From positions 62,001 through 126,000 of the forward strand of contig JALHSP010000157.1 in assembly GCA_022865305.1 (NCBI GenBank): DNA of 64,000 bases. The letters run 5' to 3'. Shown one piece after another: positions 17,323-27,941 of this stretch. The stretch's first letter is position 1. Each line of letters starts with the position of its first letter. Position numbers and translations under genes: made by a program. The notes beneath the pieces were generated by a model. It searched no databases. It was given only the letters and a program-made list of their open reading frames with translations, and was not told where the DNA came from. Origin of the DNA: Bacteroidales bacterium (GTDB lineage Bacteria > Bacteroidota > Bacteroidia > Bacteroidales > VadinHA17).

Positions 17323-19692
17323 ATGTTAAAAAACTACCTGAAAGCAGCACTGCGGTTCCTGAAACATAACAAAGTATTTGCAGGGATCAATATAATGGGA
17401 CTTTCCATAGCACTGGCCGCTTCGTTCATTATTCTGCTTTATGTAATTAACGAGCTCAGCTATAACCACTGTCACAAAAACAGGAAGAGTGTTTACAGGG
17501 TTCTAAATTATTATAAGGATTTCAACCAGATAATGGCAGGTACTCCATATGTTTTGGCTTCTGCTCTGAAAGATGAATTCCCCCAGGTAATAAAAGCCGC
17601 CAATGCAAGACCCACAAGTTTCCAATTAAAACTTGGGGAGGAAATAATCACTGTCAGGCCAGCTATGGCTGCGGAATCTGATATTTTCGACATATTCACC
17701 ATTCCGTTGACAGGCGGCTCCCCAGGCAAGAATCTTCTTGATGAAATGAACTCTCTTGTTCTTTCCAGTGAGCTGGCTGAAAGATTATTCCCGAATGAGA
17801 ATCCTGTCGGAAAAGAGATAATCGGACTGGCAAACAACAAGGAAACTCTGTTCATTGTAAAGGGAGTGTTTGAAGATATCCCGGTAAACTCAACCTTCAG
17901 GGCTCAATGTTTTATTAACAGCAGGTGGACTCTCGATCCAATAAATGAGTCATTTAAGGTAACAAATGCAGATGTCAACTGGACGTTTGACTTCTGGAAT
18001 ACATGGATACTTCTGGCAAAAGGCACTGATCCGGGCGAATTTGAAAAACAATTCAGAGCATTCGAGAAAAAAAATATAAGCGAAGATCCGCATAACAACT
18101 ATTCACTTCAAAACCTGTCGGATGTATATTTAGATTCTGAAAATGTTGCAAATACAGGAGTCAAAGGCAATATAAAAAATGTAAGGTTGTTTTCATTGAT
18201 CGCTTTCCTGATTGTCCTGGTCGCCGCAATAAATTATATAATTCTTTCAACCGCTGTTTCTTCTTCAAGAGGGAAAGAAATAGGGATCCGGAAAACATTC
18301 GGAGCTTATAATGATAACATCAGAAAGCAATTGCTGAGCGAATCAGTTCTCCTCGTACTTCTTGTACTGCCAGTTGCACTTGTTTTAACCTGGTTTGCAC
18401 TTCCTGTTGCTGGCAGGCTTTTCCAGACGAGGCTTAATATTATCTCTTCCAATATCCTGGCATATATCTCTGTTTACCTTGTAGTTACAATATTAATTGG
18501 CTTTTTTTCGGGTATTTACACTTCATCCTACCTCTCCCGGCTGAAGGTAATGGATATTCTGAAAAACATTATACAAACAGGCAAAAGGAAACAGGCATTG
18601 AGATCATCCCTGATTATTATTCAACTGGTGATCTTCTGCGCATTTGTTTCATGTACTCTTATCATCCGCTCACAATATAATTATGCACTGAAGAAGGATA
18701 CCGGGCATTATACTAAAGACATTCTTATCGTTGAACTTGGCAGGAATTTTAAAGGTTATTCCGCTTTTATCAATAGTATAAAATTGAGTCCCAATGTTAT
18801 AATGGCGGCAGGAGTTATGAATGGTCTTCCGATGCTTGGTTCAATGTCGACAATGTACCCTCATTTCCGGGAACCGGAAACGAAAATAAAGGTTGAGGGA
18901 CTTGCAGTTGATTATAATTTTATAAAGACAATGGGAATACCGGTTATCGCAGGCCGTGAGTTCTCTGAGGAGTTTGGAAGCGACCTCACCCAGTCGGTTA
19001 TTCTGAATGAAACAGCAGTCAAGGCACTGGGAATTAGCGATCCGGTCGGACAAAAACTAGGTAGCCAGAATATAATTGGTGTTGTTAAAGATTTTAATCT
19101 GCATTCCATCCATACTGATATTCCTCCTCTTTCAATAGACATGACAGACCGGTATATCCAGCAGGTGGCTGTTCATTATAAACCGGAAACTCTGAACAAT
19201 ATATTGCCATTTATTGAAGCTGAATGGAAAAAAGCTGCTCCCGACAGGCCATTCCAGTACTCAACAATAGAGTCACTTATTGAGAGTCTCTATTCATCAG
19301 AGAAGAACTTAAGCACTATCGTGTCAATATTTGCCCTCTTCACTTTGTTAATAGCAGCATTTGGATTGTTCGGACTTGTTCTTTTCATTGGAAGATCGAG
19401 AACGAAGGAGATAGGTATTAAAAAGGTTTTCGGCAGCTCGGGGAAAGCCATTATTTATTCCTTCCTGCGGGCAAACATTGTTCTTGTATTTATCGCTTCT
19501 CTCATTTCAGTTCCGGTAACAATATACTTCATGACTAAATGGCTGAATAATTATTCGTACAAAACAGCCATCTCACCCTGGGTGTTCTTAATAGCCTTTG
19601 TTATTTCTGCATTCGTCGTTATAGCTACTGTCTTCTTCCATTCTTACAAGGCATCGAGGACAAATCCGGTAAAAGCGCTGAGATACGAATAA
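17323..19692 (+). CDS. MacB/FtsX-type ABC transporter permease, array member 5 (divergent tail)
   Basis: 789 residues with the duplicated MacB_PCD-FtsX plan. First helix about 20-42; coupling motifs KEIGIRKTFGAYNDNIRK and RTKEIGIKKVFGSSGKAI. It is the outlier of the set: the tail reads HSYKASRTNPVKALRYE rather than SWQSWRAATRNPVEALRYE, and it is bounded on both sides by GC-rich palindromic elements. It may have a different history from its neighbours, or may simply have escaped homogenisation of the 3' ends. Confidence 0.9.
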   Translation: MLKNYLKAALRFLKHNKVFAGINIMGLSIALAASFIILLYVINELSYNHCHKNRKSVYRVLNYYKDFNQIMAGTPYVLASALKDEFPQVIKAANARPTSFQLKLGEEIITVRPAMAAESDIFDIFTIPLTGGSPGKNLLDEMNSLVLSSELAERLFPNENPVGKEIIGLANNKETLFIVKGVFEDIPVNSTFRAQCFINSRWTLDPINESFKVTNADVNWTFDFWNTWILLAKGTDPGEFEKQFRAFEKKNISEDPHNNYSLQNLSDVYLDSENVANTGVKGNIKNVRLFSLIAFLIVLVAAINYIILSTAVSSSRGKEIGIRKTFGAYNDNIRKQLLSESVLLVLLVLPVALVLTWFALPVAGRLFQTRLNIISSNILAYISVYLVVTILIGFFSGIYTSSYLSRLKVMDILKNIIQTGKRKQALRSSLIIIQLVIFCAFVSCTLIIRSQYNYALKKDTGHYTKDILIVELGRNFKGYSAFINSIKLSPNVIMAAGVMNGLPMLGSMSTMYPHFREPETKIKVEGLAVDYNFIKTMGIPVIAGREFSEEFGSDLTQSVILNETAVKALGISDPVGQKLGSQNIIGVVKDFNLHSIHTDIPPLSIDMTDRYIQQVAVHYKPETLNNILPFIEAEWKKAAPDRPFQYSTIESLIESLYSSEKNLSTIVSIFALFTLLIAAFGLFGLVLFIGRSRTKEIGIKKVFGSSGKAIIYSFLRANIVLVFIASLISVPVTIYFMTKWLNNYSYKTAISPWVFLIAFVISAFVVIATVFFHSYKASRTNPVKALRYE

Positions 19693-19693
19693 T

Positions 19694-19776
19694 CCACCCC
19701 CCAACCCCCAAAATGGGGGGCTTTGAATAAGGTAAGGCTTGGGAAGTCCCCCATTTTGGGGGGGTGGGGGGTTGAC
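19694..19776. repeat. GC-rich palindromic intergenic element, copy B
   Basis: Left arm CCACCCCCCAACCCCC and right arm GGGGGGGTGGGGGGTT can fold back on each other, with GGCTTTGAATAAGG and GGAAGTCCCCCATTTT between. It lies between members 5 and 6 and is the sister of copy A at 17115. It could also act as a transcription terminator or attenuator. Confidence 0.7.
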
Positions 19777-19823
19777 AGAGGCGGGATTGAGAAGAGAAGG
19801 ATTTTAGTATAAATCAAGAAAAG

Positions 19824-22241
19824 ATGGTTCAACATTATCTGAAAATTGCCCTGAGAAACCAGTTGAAGAGCAGGTTCTTTTCTGTTATAAATATAACAGG
19901 GCTTGCTATTGGAATGGCAGTATCGGTACTGATATTAAACTATGTCAGTTTTGAATTCAGTTTTGATAAAATGCATTCACAACGCGACAGGATCTACCGT
20001 GTTGAAAGCCGGTTTTACGAGGGTAATGTCATTACAGACGACTGGGCAACAAGTTCATTTGGTTATGGCAGTGCAATAAGCCGCGAAATGACCGGAATTG
20101 AGGATTTTGTGCGTATTGGAATTCAGAACCCGGAACAAACAGTCTCCTATAAGGATGAGCGGTCACGCGAAACCGGTATTGCATATACCGGACCTGCATT
20201 TTTTTCGGTTTTTGATTTTAAACTGAAAAAAGGAGCTGCCAATGACCAGCTTTTAAGGCCGCGTACAGTAGTAATTTCTGAAGCTGTTGCCAGAAGGTTT
20301 TTCAAGGAGGAAGATCCTCTGGGGAAAGCATTAACCTTTGCATCAGGGGCCAGCTTTGTTGATTGTGAGGTGACAGGAATTATTAAAGATTTTCCCCAGA
20401 ATTCACATATCCGTTTTAATTACCTCATATCCTATGAAACACTGCCAAACTATATGAAAGAATTCTGGTATCTCCATGAAGCATATACTTACCTTCTTCT
20501 TTCGCCCGGGGTAAATCCTGCGAATATTGAGGCTGGATTTCCGGCTATGGCCGAAAAGTACAAAACACGTGATGCCTTAAGGAATAAGACATGGGCAGTT
20601 TCACTGGTGCCTCTGGAGAGTATACACCTTAATCCTCAAAAACAATATGAAAAGGAAATCAAGGGAAATAAGAGCTCACTTGTTACTCTGATAGTGATTG
20701 CAATAGTAATTCTGCTGACTGCATGGATCAATTACATAAACCTTACAACAGCACGTTCTATGGAACGGGCAAAAGATATTGGTTTACGTAAAGTCGTCGG
20801 GGCATCACAAAAAGAGCTGATTTACCAGTTTATTACTGAGTCATGGCTGGTAAATCTCACATCTGCACTTCTTGCTATTATCTTTGTGATACTCCTTAAA
20901 CCTGTATTCAACAGGGTCATAGATGAAAATATTGGTCTTTTTATTCTGACACAACCTGATTTCTGGTTATTCGCCACAGCATTTATCATTACAGGTATTA
21001 TTCTTTCAGGCTTTTACCCTGCATTTATAATGTCGCGGATAAAGCCTGCAGAGATTATTAAAACCAACTATTTCATCTCCGGCTCAGCCGGCATCACCCG
21101 TCAGGTCCTGGTAATTTTCCAGTTTGCTGCCGCAATAATTCTCATCTGCGGTACTTTTATTGTATATAAACAGGTCAGGTTCATGGAGAAACAGGATCTC
21201 GGAGTAAACATAGACCAGACAATTGTCCTGAAATTCCCTGTCAGCAGGGAAGGACTAAATCAGAAAATCAATCTTTTTGCAGAGAATCTGGAAACAAAGC
21301 CATTTGTAAAATCCGTATCCATAACCGGATCTGTTCCTGGTATGGAGGTTGCTTATTTTGCATCAAACCGCCTGCAGAGTGAAGGCAGTGAGCAGCACCG
21401 TCTTTATGAGATGCTTTCAGTGGATGAAAACTTTGTCAATACATTCGGCTTCAGGCTTCTGGCCGGACGTTCATTTCAGGAAGGATTTGGTAATGAAAGA
21501 GAAAATCTGCTGATTAATGAGGCAGCAATGTTGTATCTTAATATCAAAAAGCCTGAAGATGCAATAGGTAAAAAAGTTATGCTTGAAGGTGAAAATGAGC
21601 TGGTTACGATTATTGGTGTTGTGCAAAACTGGCACCAGCGTGGATTAGGGAATGTATATACACCAATAATGATCATAAGGAATGGCCGTCTGCGATGGGT
21701 TCCACCCAGGTTTTTTGCAATAAAAACTGCTGGAAATAATTACGATGAGATAATCAGAGTATTAAAAGAGAGGTGGAATTCTTATTTTCCTGAAGCAAGC
21801 TTTGACTATTTTTTTCTTGACCAGTATTTTGACAGTCAGTACAAGACTGACAGAAGATTTGGGAAAATTGTGGCAATTTTTACCGGACTTGCATTTTTCA
21901 TCTCCATTCTTGGATTATGGGCTCTTACTGTCCTCAGTGTATCAAAAAAAGTGAAGGAGGTGGGGATCAGAAAAATATTTGGAGCACACTCATTGAATAT
22001 CATTTACAATTTTTCAAGAGAGATAATGATTCTGATTTTAATTGCTTTTATAATCGCTATCCCGGTTTCACTTGTGGTTATGAAAAACTGGCTGCTTAAT
22101 TACGCTTTCCGGACTGATATCGGATTATGGATTTATGTTGTTGGAGGGATAATTACATTGATGATTGCCATGATCACCGTTGGCTGGCAAAGCTGGCGGG
22201 CAGCAACAAGGAATCCTGTCGAAGCATTACGTTATGAATAG
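19824..22241 (+). CDS. MacB/FtsX-type ABC transporter permease, array member 6
   Basis: 805 residues. First helix about 20-42; coupling motifs RAKDIGLRKVVGASQKELI (first half) and VKEVGIRKIFGAHSLNI (second half). The tail is GWQSWRAATRNPVEALRYE. It starts after palindromic element copy B with a 131-base gap, so a separate promoter is possible. Member 7 follows after 15 bases. The first half keeps a fully canonical coupling motif, unlike members 3 and 4. Confidence 0.9.
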   Translation: MVQHYLKIALRNQLKSRFFSVINITGLAIGMAVSVLILNYVSFEFSFDKMHSQRDRIYRVESRFYEGNVITDDWATSSFGYGSAISREMTGIEDFVRIGIQNPEQTVSYKDERSRETGIAYTGPAFFSVFDFKLKKGAANDQLLRPRTVVISEAVARRFFKEEDPLGKALTFASGASFVDCEVTGIIKDFPQNSHIRFNYLISYETLPNYMKEFWYLHEAYTYLLLSPGVNPANIEAGFPAMAEKYKTRDALRNKTWAVSLVPLESIHLNPQKQYEKEIKGNKSSLVTLIVIAIVILLTAWINYINLTTARSMERAKDIGLRKVVGASQKELIYQFITESWLVNLTSALLAIIFVILLKPVFNRVIDENIGLFILTQPDFWLFATAFIITGIILSGFYPAFIMSRIKPAEIIKTNYFISGSAGITRQVLVIFQFAAAIILICGTFIVYKQVRFMEKQDLGVNIDQTIVLKFPVSREGLNQKINLFAENLETKPFVKSVSITGSVPGMEVAYFASNRLQSEGSEQHRLYEMLSVDENFVNTFGFRLLAGRSFQEGFGNERENLLINEAAMLYLNIKKPEDAIGKKVMLEGENELVTIIGVVQNWHQRGLGNVYTPIMIIRNGRLRWVPPRFFAIKTAGNNYDEIIRVLKERWNSYFPEASFDYFFLDQYFDSQYKTDRRFGKIVAIFTGLAFFISILGLWALTVLSVSKKVKEVGIRKIFGAHSLNIIYNFSREIMILILIAFIIAIPVSLVVMKNWLLNYAFRTDIGLWIYVVGGIITLMIAMITVGWQSWRAATRNPVEALRYE

Positions 22242-22256
22242 AAAATAAAAAAAGTC

Positions 22257-24659
22257 ATGCTCAGAAACTATCTTAACTTAACCATCAGGAACCTGAAGTC
22301 AAACAAAGGATATTTCATCATTAATCTTTTGGGATTAACCATTGGGATTACCTTGTTTATTTTTATTGTGTTATGGATAAAAGCAGAAACTTCATACGAT
22401 AAGTTTCACAAGAATGCCAATAACATTTACAGGGTAGATTATCTTCTATACGAAGAAGGTATTCTTGAACAGCATTCTGCATCAGGATCAACCGGTGTTG
22501 GGAAAGAGATAAAAAACATGTTTCCTGAAGTTGAAGGTTATACACGGTTTTATCGTACGGAAAGTCTTGTAAAGTACGGGGATAAAACCTTTAAGGAAAG
22601 AAACATCTTATATGCACAATCATCTTTTTTTAATCTCTTTTCATTTCCGCTTGTAGAGGGGAAACCGGATTCCAACCTTCTCGCTATTAATCATGCCGTT
22701 ATTACAGAGGAAACCGCCCGGAAATATTTCGGCGATGAAAATCCAATTGGAAAAATGATCACTCTTGATGGGGCAAGTGATTTTGAGGTGACAGGAATTG
22801 TTAAATCAATACCTGCAAATTCTCACTTTAAGTTTGATATTCTGGTATCATATGAAAATCTTATTAAGAGCTCAAGATATTGGGATAATTCATGGGTGAG
22901 TGAAAGGGTTTATACTTACATTCTTCTTACCCCGGGAGCAGATGCTGAAGCATTACAGGCAAAGTTACCCCAGATACCCGAAACCTTCATTGGGAAATTT
23001 ATGAAGGAAGCATTCTTCCTGCTGGAATATAGATTAGTAAAGCTTACTGATATTCATTTACATTCATCTGTCAGTAACGAATTAGAGGTCAACGGCAGTT
23101 ATCGCGGTGTGGTTTCCCTGGGTATTATTGCCTGCCTTGTATTGCTGATCGCATTTATCAATTACATCAATCTGGCTACATCACGTTCAATTGAAAGAGC
23201 TCATGAAGTAGGTATCCGCAAAGTAACCGGAGCACTTAAAAAAGACCTTGTTTTCCAGTTTTTAACAGAATCAGCATTATTGAACCTGATTGCACTGATA
23301 GTAAGTCTGACCGGTGTCTTTCTATTGCTTCCTTTCTTTAAACAGGTAATGCAAAGCCCGCTTCAGATAGATTATCTGATCGTTATACTTCTCTTCATTC
23401 TCCTTCTGGTATCGGGATCATTATTCACGGGATTGCTTCCTGCGATATACATTTCACGGTTTGCACCCGGACTCGTTTTAAAAGGGAAAAATCCAACCGG
23501 TTCCGTATGGATAAGCCGGCTTAAGAATTATCTAGTGGTTTTCCAGTTCACAATTTCTGTTATTCTGATTATTGGCACAATCACTATTTACCGTCAGGTT
23601 AATTTCATGCGCAATCACGATCTGGGCTTTGATATCGAAGGGTTACTGGTTCTTGATGGTCCGCGGATACTCAGGGCAAATACATATGAATCATACATGA
23701 ACAGCCTGGAATCATTCAAAAATGAAATAGTAGCCCAATCTGTGGTCAGCAGCATTACAGGCTCCTCAAGTGTGCCCGGTACAGAAATCAAAAACTCGCG
23801 TGTTTTCGGGATTCCAGTAGAGGGGCGTAACACTGAAAAAAAGATTGAATTGTATTATGTAGATGATCATTTCTTTGACACTTACGGTTTGACTTTACTT
23901 GCAGGAAATAATTTTGAAGCAACTATAAAGGAAGAGACTAATAAAATTATACTAAATGAATCTGCACTTCCTTATTTTGGTTTTGAAGATCCTGAAAGTA
24001 CCATTGGAAAAATTTTAAGAGGAGGCAACCAGGAGGTCACAATAAAAGGCATTGTTAATGATTTCAATCAGCAATCACTGAAAGAATTGCCCCGACCGAT
24101 AGCATTTTTTAATCAACCAGCAAATATATTTTATACCATTAAAACCAATATGACAGGTATAGATCAGCTTCTACCGGAGCTGGAAAAGATATGGAATACA
24201 CACTACCCGGGTAATCCCTTCAATTATTTTTTTCTGGACGATTTTTATGATGAACAATATCGGGCAGACCAGCGTTTCAGCGGATTATTCCTGGCAAGTT
24301 CCATACTGGCGATAATCATAGCCTGCCTTGGTTTATCAGGTTTATCAGCCTATTCCATTTCGCGGCGCACCAAGGAAATCGGCATCCGCAGGACAAATGG
24401 CGCCAGGATCGCCCAGGTGATGGTTTTATTGAATAAAGATTTTGTGAAATGGGTAGTGATCGCAATTGTGATTGCGTCTCCGGTTGCCTGGTTTGTCATG
24501 GATAAATGGTTACAGAACTTTGCTTACAGGATAGGAATAAGCTGGTGGATCTTTGTACTTTCCGGGGCGATTGCAGTGGCCATCGCTTTAATTACAGTAA
24601 GCTGGCAAAGCTGGAAAGCTGCAGTAAAAAATCCTGTCGAAACCCTCAGATATGAGTAA
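22257..24659 (+). CDS. MacB/FtsX-type ABC transporter permease, array member 7
   Basis: 800 residues. Coupling motifs are RAHEVGIRKVTGALKKDLV and RRTKEIGIRRTNGARIAQV; the tail is SWQSWKAAVKNPVETLRYE. It is spaced 15 bases from member 6 and 111 bases from the first propeller lipoprotein. The extracytoplasmic domains are predicted from the family to sit between helix 1 and the mid-protein helix cluster. Confidence 0.9.
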   Translation: MLRNYLNLTIRNLKSNKGYFIINLLGLTIGITLFIFIVLWIKAETSYDKFHKNANNIYRVDYLLYEEGILEQHSASGSTGVGKEIKNMFPEVEGYTRFYRTESLVKYGDKTFKERNILYAQSSFFNLFSFPLVEGKPDSNLLAINHAVITEETARKYFGDENPIGKMITLDGASDFEVTGIVKSIPANSHFKFDILVSYENLIKSSRYWDNSWVSERVYTYILLTPGADAEALQAKLPQIPETFIGKFMKEAFFLLEYRLVKLTDIHLHSSVSNELEVNGSYRGVVSLGIIACLVLLIAFINYINLATSRSIERAHEVGIRKVTGALKKDLVFQFLTESALLNLIALIVSLTGVFLLLPFFKQVMQSPLQIDYLIVILLFILLLVSGSLFTGLLPAIYISRFAPGLVLKGKNPTGSVWISRLKNYLVVFQFTISVILIIGTITIYRQVNFMRNHDLGFDIEGLLVLDGPRILRANTYESYMNSLESFKNEIVAQSVVSSITGSSSVPGTEIKNSRVFGIPVEGRNTEKKIELYYVDDHFFDTYGLTLLAGNNFEATIKEETNKIILNESALPYFGFEDPESTIGKILRGGNQEVTIKGIVNDFNQQSLKELPRPIAFFNQPANIFYTIKTNMTGIDQLLPELEKIWNTHYPGNPFNYFFLDDFYDEQYRADQRFSGLFLASSILAIIIACLGLSGLSAYSISRRTKEIGIRRTNGARIAQVMVLLNKDFVKWVVIAIVIASPVAWFVMDKWLQNFAYRIGISWWIFVLSGAIAVAIALITVSWQSWKAAVKNPVETLRYE

Positions 24660-24770
24660 TGATGAATTTTTATAATGTATCAATTGCCGTTAGCTTCAGC
24701 CAGCGGATAAGGGTGAATTAACTACCATTTTTTGTCACAAAAATCAGTTTCGTTAGTCATACACAGTTAG

Positions 24771-26330
24771 ATGAAGTTAAATAATACAAAACTTGACTAC
24801 TCTGGGGAACATGGTAGTATTGTAAAATACTTACCATCTCTTAGTTGTCTGTTATATTTGTTGATTCTTCTGAATTTAATTACTGGGGTTTCCTGCCATC
24901 GCAACCGCCTCAGGACAAACGAAAAAGATTTAGCTCAGGAGATCCGGATTCAGGAGAACAAGAATAAGGAATCCGGTTTAAATGTTGGTGAGAATAAATC
25001 CGGGATTACAGGAAACAGTTTTTCAAGCACAATCCGGAAAAAGGAGATCAGGAAAGTCGATCCTCAGCGACCGCCTGTACTTATCCAATTACCCGGGGAA
25101 CAGGATAATGCCAGGAAATTCAAACTCTCTGATATAGCTGCTTCTGTAAGATATGTAAAACTTGAAACTCCTCCCGACACAATTCTTTTAAATGATCCTT
25201 TCTTCTTCCGCAATAGCCTGATATCATCGATACATTCTGATGGGGAACGGATTATTTTCCAGGGATTGTTTGGTTTGACAAATTTTGATATGAATGGGAA
25301 ATATATCGGGACTATCTGGAAAAACGAATCAGGAATAGAATTTTATAAAGGGAGTCCAGGAATGAGATTAAGTGACTTTTTCGGTATTCTGCCAAGTGTT
25401 CCTGTTTCACTTTTTGGCGATAATATATATTTCGATTTCAGTGACGGGCCTGCAAAAAATGGTCTGGTGATGAAGTATAAACCTCGTAAGGAAAGGCAGA
25501 TTGAGGTACAATCACTGGAAGAACTGCCCGGACAGAGTATGATTCCTGGAGATACGCTGTTAGGCACACATAATTATTCGGTTGATCGATTTGAACGGAT
25601 ATATGGTATTGGTCCTGATTCCTGGGCGGGCATTAACAATAAATGGAATTCAGGGAAATCCGGAACATTGCTGGTCACGTATAACGACTCCGGGGACACA
25701 ATTTGCAGTTTTACGGATTATGAGCGTATTGTGGATTTTACAAAGAATTTATACCGGCGCCCTGTTGATCTGATAAGCTACCAGTCTGAAGGATTACTTA
25801 CCATAAAACCGGAGTATAATGACACTGTCTTCAGACTGGTAGGACCCGACAGGTTATTACCTGTTTATATAATTGATTTTGGTGGATTTAAAATCAGCTT
25901 CAAAGATGGTTTAGATCCTGATCTTGATTTGTCGGAAAAGTTAATGTTAAAATCTCTTAATGAAACAAGTGATTATTTATTAATCAGATATACCCAAAAT
26001 AATGATTCACCAAATAATGTGAGAAAGAATGCGGTAAAAGTTTATAATGTGCTGTTCAATAAGAAACGGGGGAAATTGTATCATCAGCCCGGTTTTACTC
26101 TTTTACCTGAAGGCATGCAAAATGATATTGACGAAGGGATGCCATTCTGGCCTGATTTCGTCACTCCACGGGGAGAAATGATGAAACTGGTTTCGGGGAA
26201 AATAATAAAAGATTTCGTTACCTCTGAAGGATTTAAAATAGCAGCCATTTCTGATGAAAACAGGAGAAAGCAGGTTTCGATGGCAACAGGATTAAAGAAT
26301 ACAGATATGATAATAATGATTGTAAAATGA
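24771..26330 (+). CDS. Six-bladed beta-propeller lipoprotein, copy 1
   Basis: 519 residues. An N-terminal hydrophobic segment ends in a lipobox (NLITGVSC), and the mature protein starts CHRNRLRTNEK. A charged linker leads to KLSDIAASVRYVKLETPPD, the usual entry strand of the Bacteroidota 6-bladed beta-propeller family, followed by blade-like repeats such as LTNFDMNGKYIGTIWKNESG. It should be anchored to a membrane facing the periplasm or cell surface. It lies inside the permease array with its paralogue directly downstream, suggesting a partner or sensor protein for the permeases. That role is inference. Confidence 0.75.
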   Translation: MKLNNTKLDYSGEHGSIVKYLPSLSCLLYLLILLNLITGVSCHRNRLRTNEKDLAQEIRIQENKNKESGLNVGENKSGITGNSFSSTIRKKEIRKVDPQRPPVLIQLPGEQDNARKFKLSDIAASVRYVKLETPPDTILLNDPFFFRNSLISSIHSDGERIIFQGLFGLTNFDMNGKYIGTIWKNESGIEFYKGSPGMRLSDFFGILPSVPVSLFGDNIYFDFSDGPAKNGLVMKYKPRKERQIEVQSLEELPGQSMIPGDTLLGTHNYSVDRFERIYGIGPDSWAGINNKWNSGKSGTLLVTYNDSGDTICSFTDYERIVDFTKNLYRRPVDLISYQSEGLLTIKPEYNDTVFRLVGPDRLLPVYIIDFGGFKISFKDGLDPDLDLSEKLMLKSLNETSDYLLIRYTQNNDSPNNVRKNAVKVYNVLFNKKRGKLYHQPGFTLLPEGMQNDIDEGMPFWPDFVTPRGEMMKLVSGKIIKDFVTSEGFKIAAISDENRRKQVSMATGLKNTDMIIMIVK

Positions 26331-26334
26331 TAGG

Positions 26335-26393
26335 AAACCCCCTCTCCCTTCGGGCTTCTCCCCCCAGTGGGGGGAGAAAAAAAAAGGGGGTTG
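26335..26393. repeat. GC-rich palindromic intergenic element, copy C
   Basis: Nested hairpin between the two propeller genes: an inner perfect stem TCTCCCCCC / GGGGGGAGA with a short loop, and outer arms AACCCCC / GGGGGTT. It resembles copies A and B in composition and in its GGGGTTG ending, but its core differs. Confidence 0.6.
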
Positions 26394-26405
26394 AATAATA
26401 AAAGG

Positions 26406-27929
26406 ATGAGAACAAAATCAACATATCTGCTATTGATAATTATACTTTTCGCCATTCTTTCCTGTCATCGCAACCGCCTCAAGACCAACGAAGAAGCACT
26501 GGCAAAGGAGATCCTTCTTCAGGAAAAAAATGAAGCAGAAAAACTTGCCAGCAAAAAGCAGTTTTCAGATACATTAAACCGGCTTCCGAATGGTTTCCGC
26601 TTTAAAGAGGACCGGTATGTCGATCCTCGGAATCCGCCTGTAAAAATTGATATTGCAGGCAGTCTTAATAATATAAAGGAAATTAAATTGTCAGATGTTG
26701 CTGCAACAATTTCATATTTAAGGATTGAACCTGTCCCTGATTCAATAATACCTGTGGATCTGAAATTCAAATACTATATGATGGATAACTATATAGTTGC
26801 CCTAAATCTGTATGGCATTCATCTTTATTCTAAAGAGGGCAGATACCTGCGTTCAGTTGTAAAAAATGAATTGACCGGTGTTATTGTTGAACCGGGACGG
26901 TTAATATTCTGGAATGACTATACACTGAAAGGAGGTGGTATGACGGCATGGGGAAGTGAGAACAATCTCTATTATACTTATAGCAATACAATGACTGGTG
27001 AGAAGTATATAATGAAATATGACTGTTCCACGATCCAGATGATACCAGACTACAGGTTTGATCCTGAAAATCCCGATCAGATTTCGGGATTGGGAAATGT
27101 TGCTGTTGATTTGAATCATGGAAAAACTGAGCCTCCCAAACCTCGCAAACACCAGGGAATGTTCAGCGGTTCCCCTGAAGGCTTTTTTAAAGATATGGGG
27201 GTGTTTATGCTTGACCCGAATTCTTATGCGGTTCCCACCCATGATGAAAATATGATGGTAATACTTAATAACCAGGGAGATACATTATCAGAATTTATCC
27301 GGCTGGAAAAACTGATCAATTATACTAAAACGATGATGCGTGGTACAGACAACGGTACTCAATATGAAGACAATGGGGTGCTTTACCTTCGTCCTGCTTT
27401 TAATGATACGGTTTTCAGGGTAATTCCGCCCGGGAGGCTATATCCTGTCTATGTGCTGAAACTTGGAGAATATAAAGTTACAAAACAGGAGGGTGTTGAT
27501 CCTGACTTTAAGCTTACAGGAAAAATCATTCCCGAAGAGTGGGCTGAAACAAAGAGTTTCATTTTTCTGACTTTCACAAAAGATGATTACGATTGCCCCA
27601 ATACCAGGGAAAATAAAACAGTTAAGATCTATCATGCCCTCTATTCAAAACAAAATAAGCTCTTTTCAGTTATAAAAGGTGATCCATTCAATTATTTCCC
27701 GGAGATCCTTGAGAATAACATTGATGGAGGTGTACCGGTTTGGCCTTTATCGTACATGATCAGTAAAAATGGTGAGATAATGATTCCTTTAAAAGGAAGT
27801 GATCTTAAAGAACGGGTAAAATCGAAAGAATTCAAACTTTCGGGAGCGCCTGAAGCCAAAAAGAATGAATTGGAAAGGCTTGCAGGTTCAGTAACAGAAT
27901 CTGAAGATATACTTATGATAATCAAATAA
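26406..27929 (+). CDS. Six-bladed beta-propeller lipoprotein, copy 2
   Basis: 507 residues from the ATG at 26406. An in-frame ATG 39 bases earlier lies inside palindromic element C and would spoil the signal peptide. The lipobox is FAILSC and the mature N-terminus CHRNRLKTNEEALAKEI is nearly the same as in copy 1. It has KLSDVAATISYLRIEPVPD at the propeller entry and a Tyr-rich middle. It is a paralogue of copy 1 throughout, including the endings (DMIIMIVK and DILMIIK). Member 8 of the permease array starts 12 bases later, so the two are almost certainly cotranscribed. Confidence 0.75.
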   Translation: MRTKSTYLLLIIILFAILSCHRNRLKTNEEALAKEILLQEKNEAEKLASKKQFSDTLNRLPNGFRFKEDRYVDPRNPPVKIDIAGSLNNIKEIKLSDVAATISYLRIEPVPDSIIPVDLKFKYYMMDNYIVALNLYGIHLYSKEGRYLRSVVKNELTGVIVEPGRLIFWNDYTLKGGGMTAWGSENNLYYTYSNTMTGEKYIMKYDCSTIQMIPDYRFDPENPDQISGLGNVAVDLNHGKTEPPKPRKHQGMFSGSPEGFFKDMGVFMLDPNSYAVPTHDENMMVILNNQGDTLSEFIRLEKLINYTKTMMRGTDNGTQYEDNGVLYLRPAFNDTVFRVIPPGRLYPVYVLKLGEYKVTKQEGVDPDFKLTGKIIPEEWAETKSFIFLTFTKDDYDCPNTRENKTVKIYHALYSKQNKLFSVIKGDPFNYFPEILENNIDGGVPVWPLSYMISKNGEIMIPLKGSDLKERVKSKEFKLSGAPEAKKNELERLAGSVTESEDILMIIK

Positions 27930-27941
27930 TTTAACTTGTAA

